Positions 36,118-48,063 of a stretch of DNA of 64,000 nucleotides are shown in pieces. Position numbers and translations under genes: made by a program. Under the pieces are notes generated by a model, which made no database searches, was not told the DNA's origin, and saw nothing but the letters and a program-made list of their open reading frames with translations. Location: the NCBI GenBank assembly GCA_022385755.1, contig MU278373.1:124001-188000 (forward strand), in the 5' to 3' direction. Each line of letters begins with the position of its first letter. Positions within the stretch are counted from its first letter, which is position 1. Origin of the DNA: Trametopsis cervina (Eukaryota > Basidiomycota > Agaricomycetes > Polyporales > Irpicaceae).

Positions 36118-37021
36118 CTGTGCTGTCTTGAATGTGTATTGCGATAAGCTTGCGTTGATCTCAGTGTGTGCGTTCTGCGGGCGTCCAGATCGTCTCGATT
36201 CCCGTGGCTGGGTGCAGAAGGCGGAGGATCTCCAGAGAGCTTAGAGAGCGGTACTTATATGTGAGCAGGGCATGAGAAAGAAACGCACACTCACGCACAT
36301 GATGATGGCGACTGACAACGGATGGCTCTTGGCTAGCCTCTACCCTGATTACGGATGGTCAGTGTGATAAAGCCTGTTATACGGCGAGCCTCCTTGCGAA
36401 GCCAACACCGGACCGTACCTTGTCACTATCAGGGGTTAGTGCGCGAGCAAGTGAGGAGGGATATGTTCGGATGAGTAAACAGTTCCAGGGCCGTGGTGTA
36501 CTGGGAGGTGTAGAGTAGTGAATCATAATCTATGGACCTGGAGAGATAGCAATTATGCAGGGTCATGTGATGCCGTCACATCAACGTGACAGCAGAAGGT
36601 TAGTCGAGGACGAGCACTTCCAAACTCACAAGTCAACTTCACTGTTATATACAAGGCATCGACTTCATACAGCACTACTCTCATACCAGCGTGATAACTC
36701 CGTGTTTGCGTACCAAGCCCAAAAACCGCCTGCCCTCGCGTACATCGGTTCAGCTCTTGCGCCTGCCATCACTTGCAGCTTACCGTCGCAGTCTCTCCTT
36801 TACAAGCTGTGCGTTTCCACCCTTTGCTCGCGTTGATGTGCTAGGCGAGTGTCTTTGATAGTGGAACAGCATTACGGTGATTCTCGTAAGGTCGATGAGG
36901 CTCATAACCATGATCACGAGTGCAACTGACCCCGGAGCTTCTATCCGTCGCTTGTGGATGTCCCGTCCTGACCCTAGCAGTTGCCAGTTCCGCGGACACA
37001 CCTTGCAAGTGTCCAACAAGG
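36118..37021. promoter_or_regulatory. Divergent intergenic region between amine oxidase and DHTKD1
   Basis: About 900 bases upstream of both genes. No conserved site was recognised. Plus-strand frames at 36555-36836 and 36877-37092 are open but not convincing. The second overlaps the presumed DHTKD1 leader. Confidence 0.45.
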
Positions 37022-40000
37022 ATGAAGCTTCACAGGAAAGGCGTCGCTGGCTTATGCCGTCCGTCGACGGCGCAGACCAGCACCATTCGTAGACGGCTGT
37101 ATCACGATAACTCATACGGATACAGGGAGACCAAGGGATTCACCTTACCTGACTGTACGTGAACGATGTCGCCTATGGCTGCTGACGAGACTGAACGCAT
37201 TTGTACAGATACATCGACCCAACTCGCGAACCGTACGGTCAACGCGCCCCTGCTTCGCTATGTGGACTCCCTGCGCACGCACGGACACCGCGCGGCGCGC
37301 ATAGACCCACTCGACCTACTCCAGCGCGAGGAAGTCGCGGCACTCGACCCGAGTCGGTACGGCCTCAACGAGCCGACGCGCAAGTACGACATCAACGGGA
37401 TAGTCTGGACGCAGCCCGTCGGCGACGACCCAGGCAAGACGGAGTGGTCGCTCGAAGACATCACCAAGCACCTGCGCGGCATCTACGTCGGACGTATCGC
37501 ATACGAGTACATGCACTCTCCATCCAAAACCGAGCGACTCTGGTTCTCTCACTTGCTCGAGTCCGAGAACAAGGTCACCCTGTTGAAGCAAGACAGGCAG
37601 TCCGTCCTGCGGACTCACAGACTCCTCGCGCAAAGCGAGACGTTTGATCATTTTCTCCAGAATAGGTTTCCCAATCTGAAGCGGTACGGGCTCGAAGGTG
37701 GAGAGTCAATGCTGCCCGCGCTCGACGCGCTTTTCAGGGCTGCAGCGGAGGCTGGGGTTGAGCATGCCATCGTCGGTATGCCACATAGGGGCAGGCTCAA
37801 CTTACTCACTGGTCTGCTCGAGTTTTCTCCGCGTGCTCTCTTTCATAAGATCAAGGGAGGATTTGAGATACCCGAAGATCTCGGTGCAGGCGGAGATGTC
37901 ATCAGCCATCTTAGTGAGTGCACTGTCGTCCGCAAGGCCAGTCCGTGTGTCTAACAGAGAATTAGCTGCATCGCCCACGCTCCATTACTCCAGTGCTGCT
38001 TCAGGCATCAAGGTGTCGATGCTCCCCAATCCCTCCCATTTGGAAGCTGTGAACCCCGTCGCCTTGGGGAAGACCCGTGCAAAGCAGTTCTCGTTACTGA
38101 AGACGTTGACAGACGACCCTGCGGACTGTTTCCCCGGTGACAAGGTCATGTGTGTTCAGCTGCACGGGGATGCGAGTTTCACGGGCCAAGGTGTTGTCAT
38201 GGAGGGTCTGGGGCTAAGTAAGAGATATACGCAGCACCACAAGACGTGCTAACTGATGTGTATTACAGGTAATCTACCGCACTACACAGTAGGAGGCTCG
38301 GTGCACATCGTCGTTAAGTGAGTTACGCAGCTAGATGCCTTTTATCAGCGCTGATATTGCCTCTCTCACCACAGTAATAGGTGCAACTTCACCCCGTGGC
38401 GTAACACGCCCGCGAAATGCTGACAATCCAATCGCATATATAGCATAGGATACACAACCCGCGCTTCTGAGTCTCGGTCTTCGCTATACTGCTCGGACAT
38501 AGGGAAAATGATCAATGCCCCTGTGCTGCACGTCAACGGCGACTACCCTGAAGGTGTGAACACCTCTATCGCTCTTTCACAACCGCTTCAACTGCTGAAC
38601 ATATCGCTAGATGTTGCTCGTGCCATGGAGGTCGCTTTTAAGTACCGGAACTACTTCCGCAAGGATGTCATAGTGGACTTGATCGTCTATAGACGATGGT
38701 GCGTGGCATCTGCATGTCTTTGCATTGACCAGTGAATAAAATGGACACACGAAAATATAGGGGTCACAACGAGCTGGACGAGCCCGCTTTCACGCAGCCT
38801 GTGATGTACCAGCAAATCCGGTCCCGCCAATCCGTGCCGACGTTGTACGAAGAACATCTAATCGTACGTCGCCATCTTATCTTATCCTCGGTCAGGTGCT
38901 TCTACTTACTCTTCTTCGTTTTACAGTCAGAGAACGTCATTACAAGAGATGATGCAAAGTCTCTCCGCGAGTCGTACAAAGCATATCTCACAAATGAACT
39001 TTCCGAGGCTGACAGTCACACCGCGACGGCCCAGATGCTCCAGAAACAATGGTCGGGTCTTGTATGGCCTGCAAAACCAGAGGCAGTTCGGAATCCGGAC
39101 ACAGGCGTTGACGGAGAGACGTTGTTGAAAGTGGGACGGGCCAGTGTCGATGTTCCAGAAGGATTTGTGAGGCGGCACATCTTGTCATTGATCTGTCTGT
39201 CTGCTCACACTGCTTGCAACTTCGTAGGAGATCCACCCGAGACTGCATCGACACGTCAAACCCCGTCTGCAGAGTCTCGAAAGTGGCAAGAATCTGGATT
39301 GGGCGACCGCCGAGGTACGTAGTCCCTCTGTGAATGCTCGTTGCCGTCATTCTAACTGTAAATGGGTGTCATAGGCGTTGGCATTTGGATCGCTGATGCT
39401 CGAAGGCTACGACGTGCGGATATCCGGTCAGGACGTTGGTCGCGGGACTTTCAGTCAGAGGTACGTTATAACACGCCCCGTGAAGATTTGAACCTGATCC
39501 ATGGTTCGGCAGACATGCAATGCTTGTGGACCAGAACACCGAGCGTGTGGTTGTCCCACTCAATGCCTCGTTGGAGTCTATGGGTCGTCTCGAGCTCGCG
39601 AACAGTACGTAGCATCTGCAATCGCTCTTGTGCATTAGTGGGTGCTTATCCAGCTTCTCTGCTAGGCTCGTTGAGTGAAATGGCTGTTCTGGGCGTAAGT
39701 GTACTCTATGGCGCAAACATGTGTGTCCACTGACTTACCGATATTTGTAGTTCGAATACGGCGTTAGCTGGGAACGACCTGACATTCTTCCGATATGGGA
39801 AGCCCAAGTGAGTGTTTTTGGCACTCAAAGGCCGTTGAGCTGCTTACCCGTCTCTCTAGTTTGGAGACTTCTTCAATGGCGCACAGGTTTGTAATATTGC
39901 TCTCCTTGTCTGCTGCGTTGTGAATTGAGCTCTTCGCTAGATCATGATTGACACTTTCATCTCGTCGTCAGAGAGTAAGTAGTCAACTGTGGTCGAGTGA

Positions 40001-40969
40001 AGTTGTGCTAACGTTGTGCATATACACAGCGAAATGGCTCAAACAAAGCGGAATAGTCCTGCTGCTACCACATGGGTAGGCTGAGCTCTTTCTCATCATA
40101 TGACACATCCTGCAACTTCTTTGTAACACTCCTTAGACTTGACGGTGCCGGGCCGGAACACTCTTCTTCCCGTATAGAGCGGATGCTCCAGGTGCGCTTC
40201 GACGTCTCATCTCTAGGTTATGTATTTTCTCATACCCTAAAAGCTTTCAAACGATCGTTACGAATTCCCGCCCACCGATGCTAAATCGAGCGGCAACGTC
40301 AACATGCATGTCGTCTTCCCCACAACGCCCGCCCAATACTTCCACCTCCTCCGCCGGCAGATGAAGCGCAACTTCCGCAAGCCGCTCATCGTCGCTGGGC
40401 CGAAGGCGCTCTTGCGGTTACCTGTATGTTTGCACTCTATACAAGTGAGGGGGTAATGCTGATACGTAAGGCGACATGTGCAGGCAGCGGCATCCACGTT
40501 GTCTGAGATGACCACCGGCACTCGTTTCCAACCCGTTCTCGACGATCCATCAGTCTCCGACCCTGCCGCAGTCCGACGTATTGTATGTCTCACTGGCAAG
40601 CTGTACTACGACCTGGTCAAGGCTCGGGCCAGTCAGGCAGATGCTGGTGGTAAAGTCACGTTCGTGCGTATCGAGGAACTCTCGCCGTTCCCCTTTCACG
40701 AACTCAAATCCGTGCTGGAGCGGTACGACAACGCGACGGAGCTGGTGTGGGCTCAGGAAGAGCCTCGTAACCAGGGCGCATGGGGGTTCGTTGAAGGTAG
40801 AGTCCGAAGTGTTGTCGAGCGGTCAAAGAGCGAAGGGAGGCTAGGGAGCTTGCGAGATCAGGTGAGATATTGTGGGAGGAAGGAGGATGCTGTGCCCGCG
40901 CCCGGGGCGGCGAGGCTGTATGGAGAACAGCAGAGGGCTGTTATTGGATCTGTGTTCGATGGACTTTAG
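37022..40969 (+). CDS. DHTKD1: 2-oxoadipate dehydrogenase E1 component, DHTKD1 type
   Basis: Thiamin-diphosphate E1 of a mitochondrial 2-oxoacid dehydrogenase complex acting late in lysine and tryptophan breakdown. ATG 37022 gives an Arg-rich presequence ([16 protein letters not shown], then RRRLYHDNS) and [12 protein letters not shown]. An intron at about 37156-37206 joins it to [20 protein letters not shown] and [13 protein letters not shown]. Later motifs are [127 protein letters not shown] and [16 protein letters not shown]. The missing N-terminal subunit-binding helix and the HVNGDYPEG form fit DHTKD1 better than canonical OGDH. About twelve introns, including very small exons near 39.85-39.98 kb. 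The stop is at 40967. Confidence 0.92.
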
Positions 40970-41186
40970 ATCAGTATGACATTGACATTGCAGAGGTACA
41001 CGAGCATATGACTGTACGCTATAATACTGCACTCACTGCCGTAGAACTGACCGCGACTGCAAATATAGTTGGGGGAGAAATAAGTGTTTAGCATGACATG
41101 ACTGTATGATGACGGCACCATTGGCCTTAGCGATAGCAATATAGACAATTGTGCTCAGACAGAGAAAGGGACTCCACTATCGAAAT

Positions 41187-42145
41187 CTAATCCTCGTCCA
41201 TAAGATCCGGCTTTTCTGGCTGTTTGCCATCCGCCTGTGGCTCTTCATCTTCGAAGCCTTCTTCCTCGTCGCCGTCGTCCTCATCCTCCACATCTTCCGG
41301 CCCATCTTCCTCTACATCATCGTCCCCGCCCTCCTCCGCATCCGCCATCTCCTCGTCATCTCCCTCGAGCTCATCGTTCTCTCCTGCCGGGTTGGCCGCC
41401 GGAAGCTTCGCTGGGATACCGGAACGAGAAGGTATCGTGATGGTCGCCTTCTCTTTGCCTTTGCCCGTTGAGTCACTCTTGGCTTTGCCTTTACTTGATG
41501 CCGAGCCGTCTTGCGCTGTCTTGTCCTTCGCAGAACCACCCTTCTTCGAGGTCTTCACCATGTCGCGGTAAGCTGACAAGTATATCAGTATAGTCCACGA
41601 CGTGCATATGATCACGAAAGCGGACCTTGCAATTGCTCGTTCAGTTTTGCTACCATGTCGCCCATCTCAATCATCTCCAGTGCCTTTAGTACGTCCGATG
41701 CCGAAACGCTCTTGTGCTGCTTCCCGGCTGCAATATCATGCGCACTATCACAATTATGTCAGTTGCGAGCCAGTATTCCGACGTAATGGTAGCAAACATA
41801 CGTCGCAGCTATGATTTTTGGGACGAACCCACTCCTTCAGTCTCTGCTTCGAAGGATACATCAAGTGGCGTACCCACCAAGATAATTCACAAACACAGTC
41901 GACCCATTCGACACCGCGTGGAGCATCTCCTTCTGCAACTTAGTATTATCTGGAAGCTATCCATCACCCAGCAGTCTGTCAACAGAACGAACGCCATTGC
42001 AGTCATTGGGACCTCTTACAGTAGACCGCGCCATGCGTGTCACCAGACTCTTCGGTAGCTCGTATGCGTCCAGTCCCTCGGAGACTGCATCCTGTTGAGC
42101 TTGAGCGTTGCTTGTAGAAAGCGCGACGGCATCCTTGCGCGGCAT
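41187..42145 (-). CDS. DPB4: DNA polymerase epsilon subunit Dpb4 (POLE3-like histone fold)
   Basis: Histone-fold protein that pairs with Dpb3 in DNA polymerase epsilon and, in many eukaryotes, in chromatin-accessibility complexes. ATG 42145 gives MPRKDAVALSTSNAQAQQDA, then AYELPKSLVTRMARST. Splicing to an acceptor at GGATAG yields LPDNTKLQKEMLHAVSNGST and VFVNYL. Further exons give AHDIAAGKQHKSVSASDVLK, ALEMIEMGDMVAKLNEQLQ and AYRDMVKTSKKG. The tail is Lys-rich then strongly acidic (about 41187-41400: DEDDGDEEEGFEDEE), as in POLE3. The stop is TAG at 41187. Length is near 230 residues. Intron phases were set by the histone-fold match. The acidic tail makes antisense frames look open; those were ignored. 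Confidence 0.88.
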
Positions 42146-42329
42146 GGCTCGTGCGTGTCGTGGGATCAGTAGTAGGAGTGGCGGTAGCAGTTGTACGTGC
42201 GTGGGGCGCGTCAGTTCGCGTAGTGTGACATTTAGAGTTCATCACGTGATCGTCGAAGAAGAAGGGATATACACGACATGCAAGAAGTCTCTCAATTCCA
42301 CTCTCTACGTAACTGATATTCGTATAGCA

Positions 42330-42979
42330 CTATGCTCTTGATCGTAAAACTCCGCTCCTGGGGCCGTCGAATGGTACTGGCACTTTGTTCGCCTTGAATC
42401 AATCGACTGCTTGCAAACATACTATGAATGAGTACAGACCCATGAGTCCTACTGCAAACACTCACACTTGACAGGATGTCCGGACGGCCCACCAGAGACC
42501 CAACTCCTCCCTCCAGATCCCATCATCTCTGAACCTTCGCCCGCCTCTGCGTTCACCGCAGTGGCCATCTCTCGGGCCATCCCCACAGGCTTGCTCTTCT
42601 CCCCGTCGTCCTCTTCCTTCGACTCACCATCCCGCACCTCCCCCAAAGCCATCTTCTTCCACCACACCACCTCCTCCCCAAAGTCACCCTCCTCCTCCAG
42701 CGCCGACCCAGGCTGCTTCTCCACCACCACCTCCGCCTCCATCGTTGCACCCTCGCGCGCCTGGTCCTGGTACAGGTCCAGCAGAACTCGGAGTTCGGCT
42801 CGATCTCTGAAATGCGTGCTTGTGCGTCTGAGGGTGGGTGGGCGCGTTTCGGTGGCGGTAGCGGTGGGGGTGGGAGCAGGTGAGGGTGGAGAGCTGTAGC
42901 AGACCCAGGTGGGGATCAGAGGTCGGTAGAGCACGGAGAGAAAGCTGACGGACTCTTGGGGTTCGCTTGTGAGTTCCAT
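42330..42979 (-). CDS. Hypothetical Pro/Ser/Glu-rich protein
   Basis: ATG 42979 opens a 170-codon exon: LSVLYRPLIPTWVCYSSPPS, a Pro/Thr-rich stretch, then FRDRAELRVLLDLYQDQARE and a Glu-rich segment with VVWWKKMALGEVRDGE. A donor at 42.46 kb (AAGT|GTGAGT) leads to a second exon whose reading frame I could not fix. One choice gives LPVPFDGPRSGVLRSRA ending at 42330; two other acceptors give different tails, ending near 42.30 kb. No family recognised, no signal peptide. The exon is probably coding because it is open, begins well and has a good donor. Confidence 0.5.
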
Positions 42980-43294
42980 GGGAAGTCGAGTAATGCGAGG
43001 ACGTGGTTGTGTTCGTTGTTGTTGGTAGTGTGATAGCTAAGAATGTGTGAGATGAGCGCGAAGGAGGAGAAAAAATAGCGGATTATATAGAGCCACGGCG
43101 GCATGGCCACACTCGTCACGTTCTTCCAGTGGCCAACACGCAAAAAGGCTGTGCAATCAGCACGCATGCACGAACGAGGATAAAGGCCATTATGCACGGC
43201 CACGGACGAGTTGTGTTTGTGAGATAAATGTAAGTCTATAGTATAAATTCATGAAATCCAAAGATTAAAACAAAACGACACATTACGCATTGAA

Positions 43295-45681
43295 TTACGA
43301 AGTCCCGACGGTAACGTCCGTCTTCTCTGACCTATGCATGCTCTCTAGCTTCTCGACCTCAGCCGGGTTCGTCACATCCACTCCCTGGCTCTCCGCTACA
43401 ATGCACGCACACACTCTAGTCAACTTCAACACCACAAACAACCCGCATCGTACGTACCTTCAATCTGCTTAATCGGCCCCGTGAACCACTTCCTCGCACT
43501 AAGCACCCAAAAGCCCATACAATACACCAACACAATCCCCACCGCGACGATCGCATAGTTCAGCGTCTGCGAGTTCACGGGGTTCTCGCTCGGCAGGATA
43601 AACGCAACCGAGATGAAGGCAATCCAGACCACGGCAGTGATGGCGACGGGGAACGAGAAGGGGCCGAGGTGGAAGGGCCCGCGCACGAATTTGCGTGCGT
43701 AGATCACGCGCAGGGCGATTGGGATCGCTGCCATCGAGGTCAAGCAAGGCGCGAAGGGATAAGCAAGCAGGGCGTACCGTATGAGATGTAGAGACCAATA
43801 GTGGCGATGGATGTCGCAGCAGAGAAGGCGACCGCACTCCCCAGACTCGGGAGGCCCAAACAGAAGCTCAACGTGCACGCGAGCCAGACTGGTGTCGACA
43901 ACACAGCTCCCCTCGTCAGCATGCATGTGGCAAAATGGGAAAAGCTCGAGACGCACCGGAGCGCACAGGCGACTTGCGCTTCGCGTCTACCTTATGGAAG
44001 AACGTGTGCCCGGGAATCCCGCCGTCCCGCGCGAACGCGTACATCATCCGGCTGTTCGACGTCACTGAGAACGTCCCGCAGAAGAACATCGCGCCAATAA
44101 CAATGACCTATATCGTCCACTCTCAGTTCACCATTTTATACGGAAGTTGGAAAAGAGGCGAGACGCACCATAAGAACAATCGCGCCCTTCTCCCCAACAG
44201 TATCCAAAAAAATCTGCGCGACAGGCTCGCCGGTCGCGGTCCCCACCGTCCCGGGCAGGTCCTGGATCGAGAAGAGCAGCCCGAGGATGAGGAACCACCC
44301 GAGGATGGCGGACACGCCTATGGCCATGATTATCCCGATGGGACCAGCGACGGCGGCGTTGTGCGTCTCCTCTGTCATCTGTGTTCCAAAACAAAACGAT
44401 GAGTTGGGGAACGCAGAGGTTGGTGGGAATGGAACGTACGTGTGCAGAGGCATCGAACCCAGTCAACGTATACTGCGCCATCAGTATTCCAATCTACGCA
44501 AAACCAACCAAAGCCCAGTCAGCCACCAACGTCGCATACATGCACACCCGCACGCACCACAACGACATATGCCGGACTCGCCCGCACGCTCCATCCGTCC
44601 CCACCAACGCCAGTGCCGTCAATGAATGTCTGGAACACAAACTTGCCCGTCTGGTGCGTCGGCGCCTTCGCCAGTATAGCGATGACGAGCGCAGTCGTCC
44701 CCACTGCGTGCCACCATACGGAGACGTTGTTTAGGTATCGGAGGAGGTGCACGCCGAATGTGTTGATGAGTCCTTGCGCGATGAGGACGGCGGCGTAGAC
44801 CCCGATGTTCGTGCGCGGGGTTGGGACGAAGGAGGTTCCGAAGGTTGCGAGGGTTGAGATGAAGGTCGCGCATGCGAAACTGCGTGCGTTCGTCAATTCT
44901 CTTTTCAAGCAGAAGAGCAGGAGGAGGAGGGAGAGACAGAGAGACAAACCTGATCCCAGTCGTAACAGCAACCTGCCCCAACAAGTTGAACCAACCGGTG
45001 ACCCACGACGCGAACGCGGCGTTCTGCGGTTCGGAAAGCATCGCGGCCCAGAAGTAGGGGCCGCCGCTTGTCGGGTGGGCGCTGCATACCTCTGTTTGGT
45101 TCGTGCGCGGTCGGTTAGTCAAGTGGTGTAAGCAGGGCGTTTGAAGATGGAGTGCGTACCGGCCATTGCGAGTCCTACGAGCATCGTGAAACATGCTACG
45201 AAAAGAGGGGGGGTTAGTGAAAGGGGGCATTGGAGGGGATGGGAGGGAGAGGACGAACCGACGACGATCCATCCCCATACCATCACCGCTGGACCGCCAG
45301 TGTTCTACATACGCACACAAACGTCAATTGGGGAAGTGGCAAGGAAGCGAATTAGATGCTCACTAGTCCGTATAAGAAGAGGGAAGGCACGCCGGTGATG
45401 ACGCTTATGATTGAGAAGGATACGCCAAAGTTCTATGCAAACACAACCGAGTTGAAAACCTATTGTGTTTTGTGTTTGAGCGGAAGTGGATTACTCACTT
45501 GCAGGAGACTCAAGTCTCGTCTGTGGACGCGAGATGAGACACGACGCGAATGGAATAGAAGGGCAAATGCGACGTACTTGAGTTCCTGTTTGTATCCCAT
45601 CCTCGCGAGCTCGGCCTCGTCTGTCCCATAGCTCGCGCTCCCCGCGCTCGCACGCGTGCCCGTCTCCTCGTCCGAAGGCAT
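43295..45681 (-). CDS. APC-family amino-acid/GABA permease
   Basis: Plasma-membrane transporter with about 12 helices, related to Uga4-like GABA, choline and amino-acid permeases. ATG 45681 gives MPSDEETGTRASAGSASYGT and DEAELARMGYKQELK. It is spliced to RDLSLLQ, NFGVSFSIISVITGVPSLFL, GGPAVMVWGWIVV and FTMLVGLAMA, then CSAHPTSGGPYFWAAMLSEP, the APC signature of the Uga4 group. Later exons include GWFNLLGQVAVTTGI, YTLTGFDASAHMTEETHNAA, IVIGAMFFCGTFSVTSNSRM, MYAFARDGGIPGHTFFHKVD and KWFTGPIKQIE. The end is VTNPAEVEKLESMHRSEKTD with TAA at 43295. About eleven introns. A TTG six bases upstream is in frame but ATG is the better start. It lies near amine oxidase and DHTKD1; the substrate is not determinable. 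Confidence 0.9.
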
Positions 45682-46486
45682 TCTCAATCACAAATCCCGT
45701 CAGGTATGGGTACGAGTAACACGTCGTCCTTGTCGTCTGCTCGCGCTGGTAGGAAAGCGGTCACGTACGGTGGGCAGGAGCAGAAAGGTGCGCATCAGCA
45801 GTTCACAGTGCTAATATCCTTTTTCTCTCACGTTGAGCCACCATCCGGGCATGCTATCTAAACGCGTACAAGCCCCGTCAGATCAGAGCTTATACAGTAG
45901 GCTAGCTGCTTACCGTCCCGTCACACGCACCGTTTGATAGCGTTGATAAGTCCCAAGTGGATATTGCTAGCTGCTGCATCGGGGATCTATATACGCGAGG
46001 GGGAAGTGATTTTTGGGCTTGGTATCGTGGACACGGAGTTATCGCGCTGGTGTTAGAGGGGTTTGGATACGGTGCCTTGTATATAACTGGAGAGGTGGCT
46101 TCGAGTGTGCCACTGCACTCGTCTCTGCTGTGATGGGTATCACATGACTCTGCGAAGTGCTATCTCCCCAGGTCGTGATGAAGACGTTCGACGTTCACGC
46201 ACTGTTCTGTTTTCTGAACGAGTATCCGGCCGACGTTGATGCACTGCGAAATCCATTTTACATCCGCTGTAGCAGTGCTCTAGCTCGTACAGCTATCAGA
46301 AATAATGGCGGGCTAGGGTAATCCTCCGCCGCCGATTGTTGTGCAGAGATAGTGCATTGAATCCGACTCTCTGCATCTTCTGCACCTTCCAGCACACCAC
46401 GGCCCTGGGACTGTTTACTCATACTCCCCACTTGTGGCAGGCGCGTCGCTTAACAAGAACTGAACCGCTGCTACCACGCATTTCAG
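45682..46486. other. Divergent intergenic region
   Basis: About 800 bases between the permease start and the acidic hypothetical gene. It contains ATATACGCG and GTATATAACTGG stretches (near 45990 and 46078) that could be TATA-like. Nothing else was recognised. Confidence 0.45.
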
Positions 46487-47878
46487 ATGTCTTCCCCTTC
46501 CTCAGACTCAGACAAAGACAGTATGGATGCTGAGGGGACGGGGCCCACACTTGCTGACTTGGAGAATATACACCGTCACTGCCACACAAGTGAGGAGCCC
46601 ATTATCATCCAATGCACTATTGCGGAGTTCGAGAGGTATATGGAGCTGGGTGAAAAGCTATCTTCACATTTTCGGTATGCTTCACTCGAAGTTGTTTATA
46701 CTGCTGCTAAGCTGCTCCTATAAGGTGGGATTACAGGAATGGCACGCTTACAGTCTTCATGCCTACAGTAACACACCAGGCAATCTTGGCCTTCATGATT
46801 CGCAATGCTAAGATGGTAGATGAGGAGGTCCGCTCCTTGCGGACGCATACATCCTCAGTAGGTCCAACACATACTGAGTCCGATGATGTGTTCGAAGTAG
46901 CAACCCTTATCCCTGCGCCTGCTCATGTAAGAAGTGGTAGGATTAAGAAGAGGCAGCAGCCTTTGAAATCAAAAGCCAGGTCTCTTCCTGACCATGGTGA
47001 GCATCAGGGAATGGTGCATTACTTTTCAGCTAATCTGAGCCAGTTGAGAAGCCCCGTCCACTATTGACAGCAGATCTCATCCAGTGGGTTCCACGAATTG
47101 TTGTGGAAGTGGTAGCACTGCAAGCACTGGAAAATGCTCAGCAAAAGGCACTGGATTGGTTGAATCAGAAGGGGGGAATCAATGTTGCCCTTATTGTGCA
47201 TGCGCCTGAGGCTGGCCAGTTTCGCAACCCGCCTGATGTGCAAATCACATTTTCGGCATTGGACATTAAGAATGAGATGCCCTATAGCCGAGGTCATTTG
47301 GGGCCATATGTTCATTTTCTGGAGGTGGAGGAGGTGGTGGAGGTGGAGGTGGACGAGGACGAGGAGGATGAAGAGGAGGACGAGGAAGAGGAAGAGGCCT
47401 TCAGTATTCACGATAGTATCCCGGAGCCAATATATCCTTACTCTGAAAGATACAAGGAGTATGGCTGGACATGGCACGGTAGGTGACTCTATGCCTATAG
47501 CGTCCCGGTAAGGTTTGCTGACATGTATTTCAGAAGGAATGAAAGAGGTCACTGCTTACCTTTATTACCGAGGTAGTCAAGAGCCAGTCAGGGTGCGTGT
47601 TTAAGTCTAATAAGATATTGTTAAGCCTCATTGCGCCAAAGATACCCCTTCTGACCTTTCGAGATGGGAAGCCAATCATGGAGAATGAAATTCTGCAGAT
47701 TCCGTGGTCAAAAATCGACCCTGGAAGGGGAAAAGATGCAGAGACATTTGACATCAGGTTTGAAGGTTTCATCGACTACCTAAGTGACATACTGCATAAG
47801 CATGCTGTGCACCGCTTTGAAAAATGGTGGTACCGACAGGTACAAAAGAGGAGCCAGGGAACAGGGGATCATGTGTAG
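46487..47878 (+). CDS. Hypothetical acidic protein
   Basis: Spliced plus-strand gene starting MSSPSSDSDKDSMDAEGTGP. Exon 1 runs to LGEKLSSHFR and joins NGTLTVFMPTVTHQAILAFM (intron 46676-46735). A third exon, reached through an acceptor at GAGCCAG, gives EKPRPLLTADLIQWVPRIVV, NAQQKALDWLNQKGGINVAL and a Glu/Asp run. That run is encoded by a purine-rich GGAGGT/GAGGAC repeat at 47328-47402. Later exons give YSERYKEYGWTWHG, EGMKEVTAYLYYRG and TFRDGKPIMENEILQIPWSK, ending VQKRSQGTGDHV at TAG 47876. There is no signal peptide or membrane segment. I recognise no domain. It resembles lineage-specific agaric proteins. Base composition is lower in GC than its MTO1 neighbour. Confidence 0.6.
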
Positions 47879-48063
47879 TTAGTCTCAATTATTGTATCCG
47901 CAAATACGAGCGAAGTGGCAATAAACTGTTGCACGTCCAATTTCGTAACCAAATATTCAAGCAGCATTTTGTGTGACATAGCGCCGTGCGCTTACACATC
48001 TCTACTCCTTTCGCTCTCCACCTTTGCTCTCTGTGTAGAGGCTGTCGAGTAACCACATACTGA

